Shown: one piece after another, positions 14,056 through 24,747 of the stretch | Numbering within the stretch: position 1 is the first letter of the stretch | Layout of the letters: each line of letters begins with the position of its first letter | Source: Cystobasidiopsis lactophilus | Taxonomy: Eukaryota > Basidiomycota > Agaricostilbomycetes > Agaricostilbales > Chionosphaeraceae | Reading direction: 5' to 3' | NCBI GenBank assembly: GCA_001599975.1 | Contig: BCIO01000001.1 | Location: 1,984,001-2,048,000, forward strand | Length of the DNA: 64,000 nt | Notes under the pieces: model-generated | Seen by the model: the letters and a program-made list of their open reading frames with translations, nothing else | Databases searched by the model: none | What the model was told of the DNA's origin: nothing | Translations under genes and position numbers: made by a program

Positions 14056-14598
14056 TCGACCTACCTTGTTCATCATCGAAATGTACAGCAAAAGACCAAC
14101 GAAGACGCCCTTAAACGGCAGGACGACCTACGACTCCCTGCACTAATCTTGTGCTCGCTCCCTCTTTACTGAACTCTTTACGCCTACACCTTCTAATGAC
14201 CCCTTCATTCTTAACGCCATTCTCTTCGTGTTCGGCACGCGCATCAAATCTGGCATTTTCACACTCCTTTTTATCGGCGTCGGCGCCCTTCCCCAAAAAT
14301 TTGGTCCTACATCGACCCTTTTACGCCCTGTATTCTACGAACTTTACGACCCTTTCACACTGTATCAAAGCGGTTATCACTTCATTTTTCATTCGGTCTG
14401 TGCATGTAACAGGTCATCCTTAGAGTGGCTCTTGTTTCTGTGGCGGCGTTTTTTTCTTGCGGGTGATGGCTTCCTATGGGCGAGCAGATGGGCTCTTTGC
14501 ATTCTTATTCTCTCCTGAGGAGGGCTTTAACAAACATTCTCCGCTGATGCCACGCCAAACAATGGGATGGAGGTCGGGTGTCAAAACCGCCCAACACG
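14056..14598. other. Convergent intergenic region
   Basis: T-rich, lower-GC sequence between two convergent genes. Probably 3' UTRs and polyadenylation signals. No coding or RNA gene identified. Confidence 0.5.
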
Positions 14599-15324
14599 CT
14601 ACATGTACTCGCTCTCGCGTGCCTCTTGGACCATCACCTCCAACTCTTCGCGGACTTCATCGTCTTCCAGCCAGCCCAGCATGTTTTCGGCCTCGTTGAC
14701 AATCTGGCCTCCATCCTCCCTGATGCATTTGCCGATCTCGCCATAGGTGCCGTAAATGGTGTGTGCGATTTCGAGGAAAGCCTTGATGGCGTTGGTCTTT
14801 GTAGCATCTGAGCTGGATTGGGAGACTCGTTCCATCATTTTGTTGCGAATCTTGTCGAGCGCCGAGGAGACCTGGAATGCACTCCTATTAGCCGCCCAAC
14901 AAGGAAGACTCAAAAAACACGTCTAGCTCACCTCGCCGCTCTTTTCGAACTGCCATCGAGGAGACAAGTCATCCAAGGAGCAGCAGGCGTCGTCTGCAGC
15001 CCTGGTAGCCCAACCGAAGTTGACGGGCTTCTCGTTGGCCGCCGCCATCTTTTTAAGGGCTACCGCGTCGGAGACGTCTTTGAAGGCAACACATAGGCTG
15101 TCCAGGGCTTGGCGGGTCAGCTCGTTGGAGAGGCCGGAGAAAAGGTCGGGGCGGAGGCGCTCTACGACATCTTTGGCGGCCTGACCATTGGCGTCCACCG
15201 CTTGCAGGATCAAGCTCTTGCAGGAGTCGAGCTCCAGGCCGCTGCTAGTAGCTGGTGTCCAGGTAGGAACGGTAGTAGTTGCATTGTTGGTGCTGGCGCG
15301 CTGGCGTTTCTGACCTGGAGCCAT
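14599..15324 (-). CDS. Unknown helical protein
   Basis: Not recognised. Two exons joined across an intron with donor GTGAGC and acceptor CCAG (WQFEKSGE to VSSALDKIRNKM), phase 0; about 220 residues. The first ~25 residues are basic and Thr-rich (MAPGQKRQRAST). The rest looks all-alpha: LILQAVDANGQAAKDVVERL, RQALDSLCVAFKDVSDAVAL, NAIKAFLEIAHTIYGTYGEI, and an acidic C-terminus LGWLEDDEVREELEVMVQEA. No membrane segment or signal peptide. I chose Met at 15324; the frame is open further upstream to 15495, but that part is low-complexity and overlaps likely 5' UTR. Conserved-looking composition suggests a real gene. Confidence 0.6.
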
Positions 15325-15548
15325 AAATGAATGTAGATGTTCAACCTTCATTTGAGGGCGCGCCGGCACTTCGTGTCGGTTATCTGCAGCTCGTGGTAGA
15401 CCAGTAAAGCTGTGCTCGCGCCTCTCCTTGCTGCCGCTGGACGTTGCCGCACTTCGGAGGCAGTAGGTCAAGACGCGCTCGGAGCGCAACTCCAACTTTC
15501 AGCTCTGCATGTGCCTACAAAGACAGCTTTGCCCTCCTTTCGACCGCT

Positions 15549-16028
15549 TCATAGCTGCGAGGGAGTTTGGGCGAGAGACGAGCGCCTTGAGGTCTCGCTC
15601 TGTGCGTATGACTGTGCGGGCCTCTTCTTGTGAGCACCCCCATGAAAGAAAGCGGTGGCAGATGAAGCCCACCTCCGTTAACTCTTCAATCGACTTTTCG
15701 AGGACGTCCATTCGCTTTCCTATCGTGTCCACTGTAGTCTATGAGCTGCAAGCCCGCCGTACGCGAAAAAGCCCGCGTCCTCACGTCGCTCGCTAGCCTC
15801 TGCGCGCAGGTGCAGGTCGGTCAGGGCCGCATCGACGCGTCTGTCAGACACTGGAGAGCTTACGAGTGTGCATGGTCTGCAAGGAATCTTCGAGCGCATC
15901 GAGCGACGAAGTGACAAAATTCATCTGGACGAGCGGATGCCCCGCGCAAGTGTGAGCAGCAGGCTGCGGCGGGTGGCCAGGGAAGGACGCACCAGCTCTT
16001 CTGGGCTCGTGACGTCCTTTTTTGACAT
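15549..16028 (-). CDS. HSBP1: Heat shock factor-binding protein 1 homologue
   Basis: Small trimeric coiled-coil protein that in animals binds and restrains HSF1. Five exons: 15993-16028, 15864-15924, 15785-15799 (15 nt), 15673-15731, 15549-15626; they join to 82 residues, the usual family size. Product start MSKKDVTSPEEL joins MNFVTSSLDALEDSLQTMHT, the microexon adds QASER, then LDTIGKRMDVLEKSIEELTE. This follows the HSBP1 heptad pattern (FQTM..QI..RID.M..RID.LEKNI.DL) closely. The Ser/Gln/Arg-rich tail after the last intron is the least sure; its acceptor could be moved by a codon. No single open frame shows this gene, so open-frame-only annotation would miss it. Confidence 0.78.
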
Positions 16029-16219
16029 GACGCCGGGTATAATGGAGCGCGTTTGGTGGCTGCTGGAAGACGGTCGCAGCGACGCCGAGGGTGGTGGCGG
16101 CAAGCCTGAACTCGCGGTTTGCAGACCGAGCCCTCGTGTCGTCTATATATCATTTATATAAGTCCCTGATGGAGAGGGAGTAGTCTACGGGGGCACTCTA
16201 ACACCGACAGAAAGCAGGC

Positions 16220-17477
16220 TTATTTCACCTCCACCTTGTCCATTTGGAATGCACCTCCAACCGCGGAGTCGGTGTACGACGTTGGCATCCAGGAGAACAG
16301 GTACTTGAATCTCCAGGAACCCTACAGGCCAACAGTCAGCCGCCGTGTGCAAGAGGCTTCGAGCGAATAGCACCAACGTTGCCAGCAAAGATGTATGCCG
16401 ACGGCTCGGGCGCAATGATCTTGGGCACAACTTCAGCTGCAAACACATCGGCGTCTAAAAGGTCATGGGTTGGGGCCAACTTAGGCGCTGCCTTTGGCCC
16501 TACGAAAGCCGAGTGTGCTAGCTCACCGATTCCGCTTTCCTTCGAACGCGCTCCGGCGGAGTCTGTGGGTGTCCAACACAGGTTAGTTCCATTTCTAAGC
16601 CAGCTAGTGCGTCGTGAGATAGGCGGAAGACCTACATTCGAACATCTTGGGCAGATTCTTGTAGAAAGCCGACGTTTTGGGCCCCAAATCCTTCTCTCCA
16701 GACCACCAGTTACTTCGAATTACGGCAGGAGCTACTACAACGACTTTGATGTTGAAAGGTTTGAGCTCCAGGCCTGCCCGAAGGGTTGTCAATTAATTCG
16801 CATTCCCCTGACATGAAGAGCTATGCTTACGCAGCGAGTCGCTGAGGCCATTGACGGCGTATTTGCTCGAACTGTACACCCCTTGCCATGGACTAGCGCG
16901 GGTGCCAGCGACGGAACCGATGTTGCAAATGGTGCCCGACTTTTGCGCGACCATGAAAGGGGCGAACGCTTGAATGACTGCCAAGAGGCCGAACACGTTG
17001 GTATCGTACAGTTTCTTGACCTCGTCGAGGTCTACCTCCAGCAGGTCCTCGAGTGAGCCGTACCCCGCGTTGTTGACGAGCAAGTCCAGTGGCACAGAGG
17101 CACTCTTGAAAGTCGCCACCCAGCCGGCCACATCTTCCTTCTTTGTGACATCGCCAGTGAGGATCTGGAGCCACACCATAACGAGCTGCACGTCGTCATA
17201 AGTTGCCCTTAGACTCACTGTTGCGCCTTTCTCCGCCAAGTCGCCTGCCTTGGAGGCATCGCCTCGGACCGTTCCAAAGACTTTGTAGCCAGCGGCCATC
17301 AAAGCTAAATTCTGACTTTTAGATGATTATAGAAGGATAGGGCTAAAGTGCTCACTAATTGCGAGCCAGTACCCAATCCTTCGTTGCCGCGCTTTCAAGT
17401 TGAGCGCGAACGAAGGGCAGTCTGGGGAAAGCGACCCNCCCGCCCGCCGTGACGCCAGTGATGACGGCAGTAGGCAT
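16220..17477 (-). CDS. Short-chain dehydrogenase, AYR1-like
   Basis: NAD(P)H-dependent SDR, probably a 1-acyldihydroxyacetone-phosphate reductase relative acting on lipid droplets or ER; substrate is inference. Starts MPTAVITG. After short 5' exons comes LALMAAGYKVFGTVRG, then ILTGDVTKKEDV, LLVNNAGYGS, the NVFGLLAV helix, IGSVAGTRASPW, active site YSSSKYAVN (YxxxK), RLELKPFNIKVVVVAPA, and a C-terminal VPKIIAPEPSAYIFAGN region ending MDKVEVK. Base 17438 is an N and falls in the Gly-rich loop or first donor, so exon 1 cannot be fixed. The final exon is reached through a GTTGGT donor. About seven exons. Confidence 0.82.
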
Positions 17478-17772
17478 TTCGAAAAGTGCGCAAAGGTGAG
17501 TGAAAAGGGGTGCTGTTAATGCTACAAGCTTATCACGAGCGGATCGGACAGAAAGAGTGGCGGTTCAGCTCCGAATCGAGCGCTTCGTCTAGGGACAGGC
17601 TGTTGTGGTTCAGAACATCTCGAACAGGCTTCTTGGGCACTGACATAGTGCAAGGCGCACGCACATGGACGAGAAATCGCTTGCAATTAGGTTCTATCTG
17701 GTGGCTTCGGAGGGCCACGTCGAGTCCCCAGGTTGTCGCGCTATCCGCCGCCTCTTCTGACATCTTGCTGGC

Positions 17773-18928
17773 CTACTGTTCCAGTCTAGTAGCGTCACTG
17801 TCGGGCAAGGGAGCCAGCCGCAAGTCTTCAAGGGGGCACACGATGTCAAAGGGAGGTTCGCCAAAGTCGGCTAGCGTTCTAGGGTTTGGAGAGGTCGAAT
17901 AGACCGCCAGGACAGCAGAGGGCTGGAAAACCTCTTCAATTACCACTGCAGCTCGTTTGGCGGTCACCTTTGGGCGGGATGTTTTGGTGGAAGACGGCTC
18001 TGCGATGTGGCCGGTTGCCACCACTTGGCGGAGACCCTTACAGCGAAGGTCCACTTTGGTACCTTTCGGGCAGGCTGCGGTGACAAGATTGGGCGTGGGG
18101 GCAGAGAGGGCGGCTTCCAAAATCCGAAAGCTGGCGTAAACGTCTAGCATCGCGTATTCGATCCGATCAGCCCGGATCGTTGGCTCTGCCCAGAGGCCGT
18201 GGACGCGGAGGTCGTCGTCTTTTCGTAGAGTGAACCCGGTAGTCTTTTCGAGCATCGAACGCAAGCTTCGGTTGGGTGGGTGAATGTCTTTGCCCAGCAG
18301 CACTTCTCGGAGCTCTTGAGCACCTTGGTGTGCCTGTAGCTCGGAAAAGTGCGTCTTGAGGCGGGTGAGGTCGCCTTTGACGTTACACCCGGTCTTCAAA
18401 ACTTGATTGCTGGTGACTAGGAAGTGAAAGTCGGAGCTGAGCCGACAGTCGGCGGGCCAGTCGTGCACCTGCGGAGCGAGTGAGCCCAGCTGCCAAGTCG
18501 ACAGCAGCAGAAAGTGCACACTCTAATGAGCCACCCTTGCGTTGGGTCGGAATGCTTCATCAACACAAGGCAGTCCACCCCGGACCGCCTGTCTCGAGCC
18601 CATTCAGCATCCAAGTGCACGATCACTTGCTTGCCCTCCTTGGCTTCTTCGAGGATCACGGCCAGCGCCGTATCAATCTCCTCTTGCGTCTCACACACAT
18701 GTCCTTTGAATCCAGGTGGGAGTTCGAGGTAACGAGCCCCGGAATCTTGAACATCGGCCGGACTGAGCAGCGGTGGCGAGAGTGGCAATCTCTTGTCGAC
18801 AGGCGTGAGCAGGCAAGGGAAACTTCAGTCGCAAGCGGTTTAAGGTCTGCCACGAAAGGGTGGCAGCCAGGATTCTGGGCCAGCCGAAGAGCCGCATGAT
18901 GAGCGTGATGGCCAGCAACAAGAGCCAT
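17773..18928 (-). CDS. 3'-5' exonuclease domain protein (DEDDy type)
   Basis: RNase D/WRN-like exonuclease fold, metal-dependent 3'-5' cleavage of nucleic acid. Seen: motif I VHLDAEWA (DxE), motif II region TGCNVKGDLTRLKTHF with the conserved Asp, and motif III RADRIEYAMLDVYAS (YxxxD). The main intron joins PTQGWLI to VHDWPADCRL. The C-terminal ~90 residues are basic then Pro/Asp-rich and end DSDATRLEQ. The N-terminus is unresolved: the frame upstream of LPLSPPLLSPADVQ has no ATG, so a spliced 5' exon is needed. Two candidates fit, MALVAGHHAHH (start 18928, used here) or a hydrophobic MLSKALRLQKRWLLLLAIT leader in another frame. Domain firm, start uncertain. Confidence 0.75.
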
Positions 18929-19285
18929 CGCTTCTGTAGTCGGAGCGCTTTTGACAACATCCCCAAGATCATGGAAATCTGGGGCAGAAGGGAAGTCGGT
19001 TGAACGAGGACAACCTTCAACTTGTTCTCTTGCGTCCAGGCGGAGACAGCTGTCAAACTTCCTCTTACTCTTCTGGTCAGTTTGTTTGCGCGTTTCTGAG
19101 AGCCCTCGAGAACTCTTCAGACGCGACTGGATTGCGTCAGGTGTTTGCCGCGCAGCTGTCACGGACCTCCTGTCGATTCTATTTGAAGAGCCCACACGCT
19201 CTCTTTCTATACCACCAACTCCCTGCCTTGCTTTGTTTTGCAGGCACTTTTCACTCATTTCTTAAACCCCAAACCACGACAAATA

Positions 19286-20772
19286 ATGCCCTCTGCCTTG
19301 CCTGTTCTCGCTGCTGCGCTGGCCGCCCTTGGTGTAGTAGCCGCTGGAAGCGTTGCGGTACGCGTTCCCTTTGTGTGAAGCCGCACAAGCGAGCACTCAC
19401 ACCATGCCTGCACAGGTCCCGCCCTCGGATCAGGTCGCCTATGGTGAGCTGGGCAGGGTCTTAATCGCGCAGCTTCTGAAATGCACATTTGGGCAGTCAC
19501 CTTTCCTGATTCCTTGATGTCGAACCAATACACCGATTCCCGCGACCACATTAATGGCTTCACTGTGAGTAGCTGTTGGGAGGCATTAGAAGAGGTCACT
19601 GAGGGCGGAGAGATCACAGCACTACTTTCGAGAGAAATGTTCGTTTTGTTTGGCGCCACAGCCCAATGTTCCTCTGATATGACTCACAGGCCTGGACAAC
19701 TGCGGACACCAAGTGATGTCAGGCTACGGATCCCATCATGTGAGTCAGCTCGGACACTTCTCTTATTATGTTCATGCGCGAGTACGAATAGCTCACTGCT
19801 CTATGTGGCGCTTCCGTTGCTCGCAGATCATGAATGTGACACCTTGTTCGTCTATTCAAGTCTTTTTACTTGGTCGAGATGGGAGCTAAATCCAGAACGG
19901 CAGTGCGCTTGAAGGACTCCGCGGTAATCCTACATTTTGCCTCCTCTCTGCCTCTTAAGAATCGATGTGCTCAAGGAGGATCGTCAAACAGTCTGTCTGG
20001 TGCTACTGCTGCGACAAGGACCCAAAGGGCGTCTGCTACTCGGACGTGAACCCCAAGACCGCGGCCAAGCCGTTCGGTGGTGGGTCCACCTCGAGGAAGC
20101 CCATGGCCTTTTTCTGAAGAAAACTTGCTTCCCAGACATGGTCTGGGTCACGGACGCGATTGTTGCCAAAGTTGGCGCTCTCGGTGTCAAGAAGACGACT
20201 GCGGCCATCATCGCTGCTGCCCCCACCCCTCCCTTGCAAATCACCACCGCGGTTTTGACCCCTGGCAAATCCGTTCATTTCCACTGGAGTGGTATGATTT
20301 TCCCATTATGGGCCTTGGTCTTCTCTTCTAAGATCTGCATCACACAGGCCCCAACAGCGAAGTTGGCGGAATTGTAGGCGCCGAACCAATCCAGGCCCTT
20401 TTCGACTACGTTCATGACGCTTCTATTGTAGTACTACGCTTATTTCATCAACGCGGCTGGAAAGGTGGTCGTTCAGAAGCTGGTCAACGATACGTGCACC
20501 TTCGTGAGTTCCCATAGTGCCTCAAATCGGGCCGCCATGAAGCAATTGACGCCGGTGAGCAGCCGAAGGGCATGACTGGCAAGATCAAGATCAGCATCAG
20601 CGCGTCCAACAACCCCAAGGCTTCCTCCATCTGTAAGGTGGCGCGGCTTGATGGCGTTCGTTAAACTCATCGCTGTTTACTGCGAGCAGACCAGGTTGCC
20701 CACATCACAGTCAACATTCCCGCGCCGAAGAAGCGTTCTCTTGGCAGCAAGCGGCACATCAGCCAGGTCTGA
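19286..20772 (+). CDS. Secreted Cys-containing protein, 12 exons
   Basis: No recognised family. Exons 19286-19357, 19416-19443, 19497-19568, 19690-19739, 19827-19859, 19896-19923, 19960-20079, 20136-20291, 20348-20361, 20432-20503, 20569-20632, 20690-20772 join to 263 residues with no internal stop. The N-terminus is a clear signal peptide (LPVLAAALAALGVVAAG). Mature part: QYTDSRDHINGFTV, NCGHQVMSGYGSHH, then a Cys cluster WCYCCDKDPKGVCY, then a beta-rich half with VHFHWSGPNSEYYAYFIN and KIKISISASNNP. C-terminus is basic (PAPKKRSLGSKRH). No GPI or transmembrane segment, so probably fully secreted. The donor of exon 7 is ambiguous by one codon. Candidate surface protein or effector; role unknown. 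Confidence 0.65.
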
Positions 20773-21257
20773 TGGCATTCATACCCCTCTTTCGTTCGTT
20801 CTTCAAGCAAACCCCTACATTTGATGATCCCCCTCCCACGAATTTGCCGGTTAAATAGTGGCTTTCTTTCTCGGGACAATCTCCGTTTGTTACCTTTGCA
20901 TTCGGGACACACGCAGCTCGAAAGCTGTTTCGACTTCATCAGCGGCATAGCGCCAAGCGGCAAGCCATTTCACGTGCAAATTCCCCGTCCTCTTCCAACT
21001 TCTGAGCTCGCCTCTCTTCTGCTCTCAACCAAGCGGCCCTATTTTAAACGCACACCTTGCCCTTACACGCAGCTCGCAGCAGTAAGTTTGAAGCCCGCCA
21101 CGGACAAGAAATGGCTTGCCAGCCCCCTTTGCCCACCATGTCGAAGCCACCTTCTGTTTTAACAAGTCTTGCTCTTCTTTCTTCTCTATCGACCGGCTGT
21201 GCCATTTCAACACCTGGCGTGTGTTCTTGACCTCTTCTCCCTCCAACAAGTCTCTTG
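20773..21257. other. Intergenic between two plus-strand genes
   Basis: About 480 bases, pyrimidine-rich in the last 100 before the next ATG. No gene, repeat or RNA seen. Confidence 0.5.
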
Positions 21258-22201
21258 ATGAGCTCCTTTGGTCTTTTGTTGGCGCTGGCCGCCCTTTCTT
21301 TCTCCTCCGCTGCCCCCATCAGCCCCACAGAGGAGCCGGATCTCCTTCTGAAGCCCTTGGGTCGCTGGAAGATGCCCAGCTGGTTGCAGCCGAGGGACTT
21401 TTTCGCCAACGACGCGGTGCGTCCGGCGAACCCCAAAAACACTTTGCTGGTCAAAGAGGTCAAGGGCAATGTCAAGCGCATGGTCAAGCAGCAAGCGAAG
21501 AAGGTCGTCAAGCGTGCCGTCAAGACTGGGTCAAAAGCCGGGAAACGAAAGCTGGCCGCACGAGCTACCGACGCAGCCTCCTCCATGTCGTCCATCGCCG
21601 CGCTCTACTCTCCTACCAACAAGTACTTTGTCCTGACCATTATCTTGACAGTCCTTTTCGGTGCGTAATCTCGAGTCCTCTGACTGGTCACACTCGAACT
21701 AAGTCATCGGACGTAGGCCTTGCCGTCTGCTTCTTACTGATCTGGGCCACCAAGAAGATCGCCCACATGAAGCGCTTTCACGACGAGCGCGACGGTGATT
21801 TTGTGGACGTCAGCAACCCTGCACCGTACTCTCCCAGGCGCAAGGTCTCCACCAGCCCGACCCTGATGACCATCCCCGAAGTGCGAGTTCTGTCGTCGCC
21901 TGATATCGAAAAGTCGCTGTGGGATCATATGGACGAGAAGGCTGGATACTCTTCCAATCGACTATCTCCACCAGGCCAACACGTCGCCGTCCTTCCAGCG
22001 CACGACGACGAAGAGTTCCCTCAGAAGCCCGAGCCTTCCGCGAAGCCGGCCTATTCTCGCTCCACGAGTGGCTTCCGCGCCGTCTCGCCCACCTTCATCC
22101 GCTCGAAGCAGACCCGAAGGCAGCAGCGAGATCGAAGCCAGGCCAGCCTTGGCGTCGCTCATTCACCCAAGCGACATGGCTTCATCCGCAGCGCCTCGTA
22201 A
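21258..22201 (+). CDS. Single-pass membrane protein with basic ectodomain
   Basis: Family not recognised. Exons 21258-21660 and 21717-22201 give about 295 residues. Signal peptide FGLLLALAALSFSSAAP; a ~95-residue ectodomain with a very basic stretch (GNVKRMVKQQAKKVVKRAVK, then KAGKRKLAARA); one transmembrane helix YFVLTIILTVLFGLAVCFLL split by the intron; and a cytosolic tail rich in Ser/Pro/Arg (SPRRKVSTSPTLMTIPEVRV, SPKRHGFIRSAS). Layout resembles a type I membrane sensor or anchor. No known domain, no Cys pairs in the ectodomain. The gene is short and both exons have strong coding bias. Convergent with the next minus-strand gene. Confidence 0.7.
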
Positions 22202-24327
22202 ATCTGGCAGGGCTCGCCATTTCGTGTACATAACTTTTCGTTTTCGGGCAACAAAGCCAAAGGGCAGCATATTTAGAAACGTGCAAGGATGCAAAATTGG
22301 CTTCATTCATATCTACATTCGCTTCGTGTGGGTTCATAAGATGTGACAAAAATCCGCTGTTCAGTCCAACGTTGGGGTCCGCTTCTCCGCCACGACCGCC
22401 TCTACCCAGCACAAAACTAAAGGTAAGGAGTGGCAAGTCAGTTGGGAGGTGACGCGGGAACATGATCCAATTTGGCTCACCCGCATATTCCAGCATCGAG
22501 TCCCAACCCGCGTCCTTTCGCGCTACCTTCTTCACGTCGAATTCAAGAGCCTTGGGGTCGATGGTGGCCTCTTTGGAGGTGCCCCTCTCCCTTGCTGTGA
22601 CTGCTGCCGGACCTAGCAGAATGCCGTAGCGCAACTTGAGAGCCGCCACCCAGATCTGCAGGTTCTCCAGGCGCCGAAAGGTCAAGCCAACCTTCTGTTG
22701 AGACTCCAACGACGACTGGCGTCGCATGGCCGCCGTTTCTGCTGGGTCTAACGAAGCCGCATTGCTGCCGAGGATGGTGATCAATTCGTGGATGGAGTCG
22801 ACAGGGATGAAGCCCCAGGGCCGGTGGGACTGAGAGAGGGCGCCATTAAGGGCCAGACAGAGCAGTTGTCCATTCGCCAAGCTTTCCAGGAAGTCAATAC
22901 GAGATCCGTCGCCGAATGGAGGCGCAAGATTGAAGATGACGGCCGCCGGCAGCTGGGCAGCAATCAGAGCGTGGGCTCGTCCTAAAACCGCGCATGTCAG
23001 AATCAATTTGATTCGCCAGGAAAGGGACTCACGAAGAGGGTCGTTTTGAAATTTGGACTCCTGCGCCCAGTCCGGCAGACTTGAATCTTCGACTTCGTCG
23101 TGAGGCGCGAGCACGACTGGACCGTCAGTAGAGAGCGAAAAGTCTTCGACGGGCAATTCGGATAAAGGCGTGGAGCGCTGCCTCTTGAGGGATGCAAACA
23201 GAACCGAATCCACCAGCTGAATCCACTTTCTGACCTGCTCCTTTTCGTTGACGAGCTGGTCCAAAGTTGCGGGCTTGTAGTTGTGCTCGATGATCGGCTC
23301 TTCGCCGACGACAACGGAGTGGGCATCCGGAGACGTCGTCTCTGGCAGCTCCCTGAACCGCAAGTCCATCTCTCTGAGCAGCCCAAGGATATCCAAGCAG
23401 GCCTTTCGAAGCGACCCGAGGCCGTCGGAAGAGTCGTCTTTGCTGAGATTACTTTTGAGCGACGGAGCAACCGGCAAGCCCATTGACGTCCGAGGGCGGG
23501 CGGCGGTAGAGAGGCCCAAATGAGATTGAGTTCTGGTCGTCAACGGGCTGTCGGACGTCGTCAGCCTCAAGGATTCCAACGAGAGAGTGTCCTTGGGTAA
23601 CGCGAGTGCCAAGCGCTGCACGGCCCGAATGGCTTCTGTCGTCTCGAGGAGCAGATCAATGATGAGTGCCCCGTCCCTCTCTTCGTCCACCGACCCGTCT
23701 TCCGATCTGAGTCCAGAGTCTGGCGTGGAGCTGATAGATCTCAGAGCGGCGAGGTCGGCGGGGTTGAGCTGGCTAGACGGCCGACGAGCGACATGGTCGA
23801 CGATGCACCAACTGCAGACGGAAATGAACTCTCGCGGCCGCCACAGAATGCTAAAGAATCAGAACGTACAGTTGGCAGACCTTGTCAATCTGGCTGTAGC
23901 ACTCGGTTCGGAGCTCCTTCAAGGTCGAGGGCCGGTCCTCCTTGTGCAATTTGACGGGCGGCTCGCTGTTCTGCGGCGGCGGCTCCGGCGTTGGCGGTTC
24001 TTCCTCCTCCTCTTCGTCTTCTTCTGTCACATTTAGGCCGTAAGAGGGCAGGCGACGGCCCGTTCCAGGGACATTGCTGGACGATCCTTTGGCCTTCTGT
24101 TTTTGGGCCTCGCGAACGAAGTAGCTTTGCAGGTGCTGCCCCGAAGTGCTCAGCACAGCCACTCATTTCATCAATAGACTTGAGCCTACATTGATGGAGC
24201 CCAGTGCGAGAACCGAACTCCTCTTCGACGCAGAATTCGCAAAGGGCCTCGTTTCGGCAGGAACTTTATAGGTCAGGGGAGCTCTCCGCTTCCTCCTGTC
24301 GCTCGCTACATCTCCAGCATCGTTCAT
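22182..24327 (-). CDS. Calponin-homology-like conserved protein
   Basis: About 600 residues in four or five exons; no exact family name. Order: polar N-terminus from Met 24327 (MNDAGDVASDRRKRRAPL), splice to HLQSYFVREAQKQKAKG, an acidic run (TEEDEEEEEEPPTPEPPPQ), helices around LKELRTECYSQIDKVCQL, a helical central part, then a CH-like domain with FLESLANGQLLCLALNGAL and FRRLENLQIWVAALKLRYGI, typical of calponin-homology folds. An intron at about 22985-23033 joins FQNDPL to RAHALIAAQLP. Likely cytoskeleton-associated (inference). The 3' end is unsure: read straight through, the frame stops at 22182 and overlaps the convergent gene by 20 bases; an alternative 56-base intron after LLTFSF would give a stop at 22303-22305 without overlap. 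Confidence 0.62.
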
Positions 24328-24747
24328 TGGGCAGCAGGGAAGCAATGGAACATCTAATGCGCGCCTTGGTGTGTCGCCGAACGAGGGCAACTGTCGCAAC
24401 TGTGGCGACCGTTGGAAATTTCGTGATGCGAATGCAAACCAAGTCCTATGGTATTACGAAACGATGTACAGGAATGCAAGTCGACATAGGTCAACGCCCC
24501 ACTGGAGAAGCTGGCCGCATCTTCGCCTTTGCACTGTCTCTCCGAGTGCCACCAAGTCCGCCAGCACAGCCGATTGCTCGAAGCAGCGCTCGCTCCTTGA
24601 ATGCTCGGGTATGTTGTGGTGTCGATCCAAAGATGTGTGGGTGGGAATGGGAATGGGGCTGAGGTTGGACAGTAGGCAAGTCCGACGCTTTTTGAGGTCC
24701 GACGCCACCGACAATATCTGCAGCCAAGCTGCCAAGGGCGCCGACGC
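24328..24747. other. Gap between two minus-strand genes
   Basis: About 420 bases, expected to hold the promoter of the CH-like gene and the 3' UTR of the next. The plus strand contains an isolated CRNCGDRWKF reading (about 24389-24420) that resembles the end of a TFIIS zinc ribbon but lacks the preceding Cys pair. No gene called. Confidence 0.4.

Noticed and set aside
15549-16028. First read as a DASH or Mediator coiled-coil subunit
   Set aside because: Once the 15-nt exon and the upstream MSKKDVTSPEEL exon were joined, the heptad pattern and length fitted HSBP1 much better.
22182-22201. 20-base overlap of two convergent coding regions
   Set aside because: Probably a modelling effect: an alternative 56-base intron ends the minus-strand gene at 22303-22305, removing the overlap.
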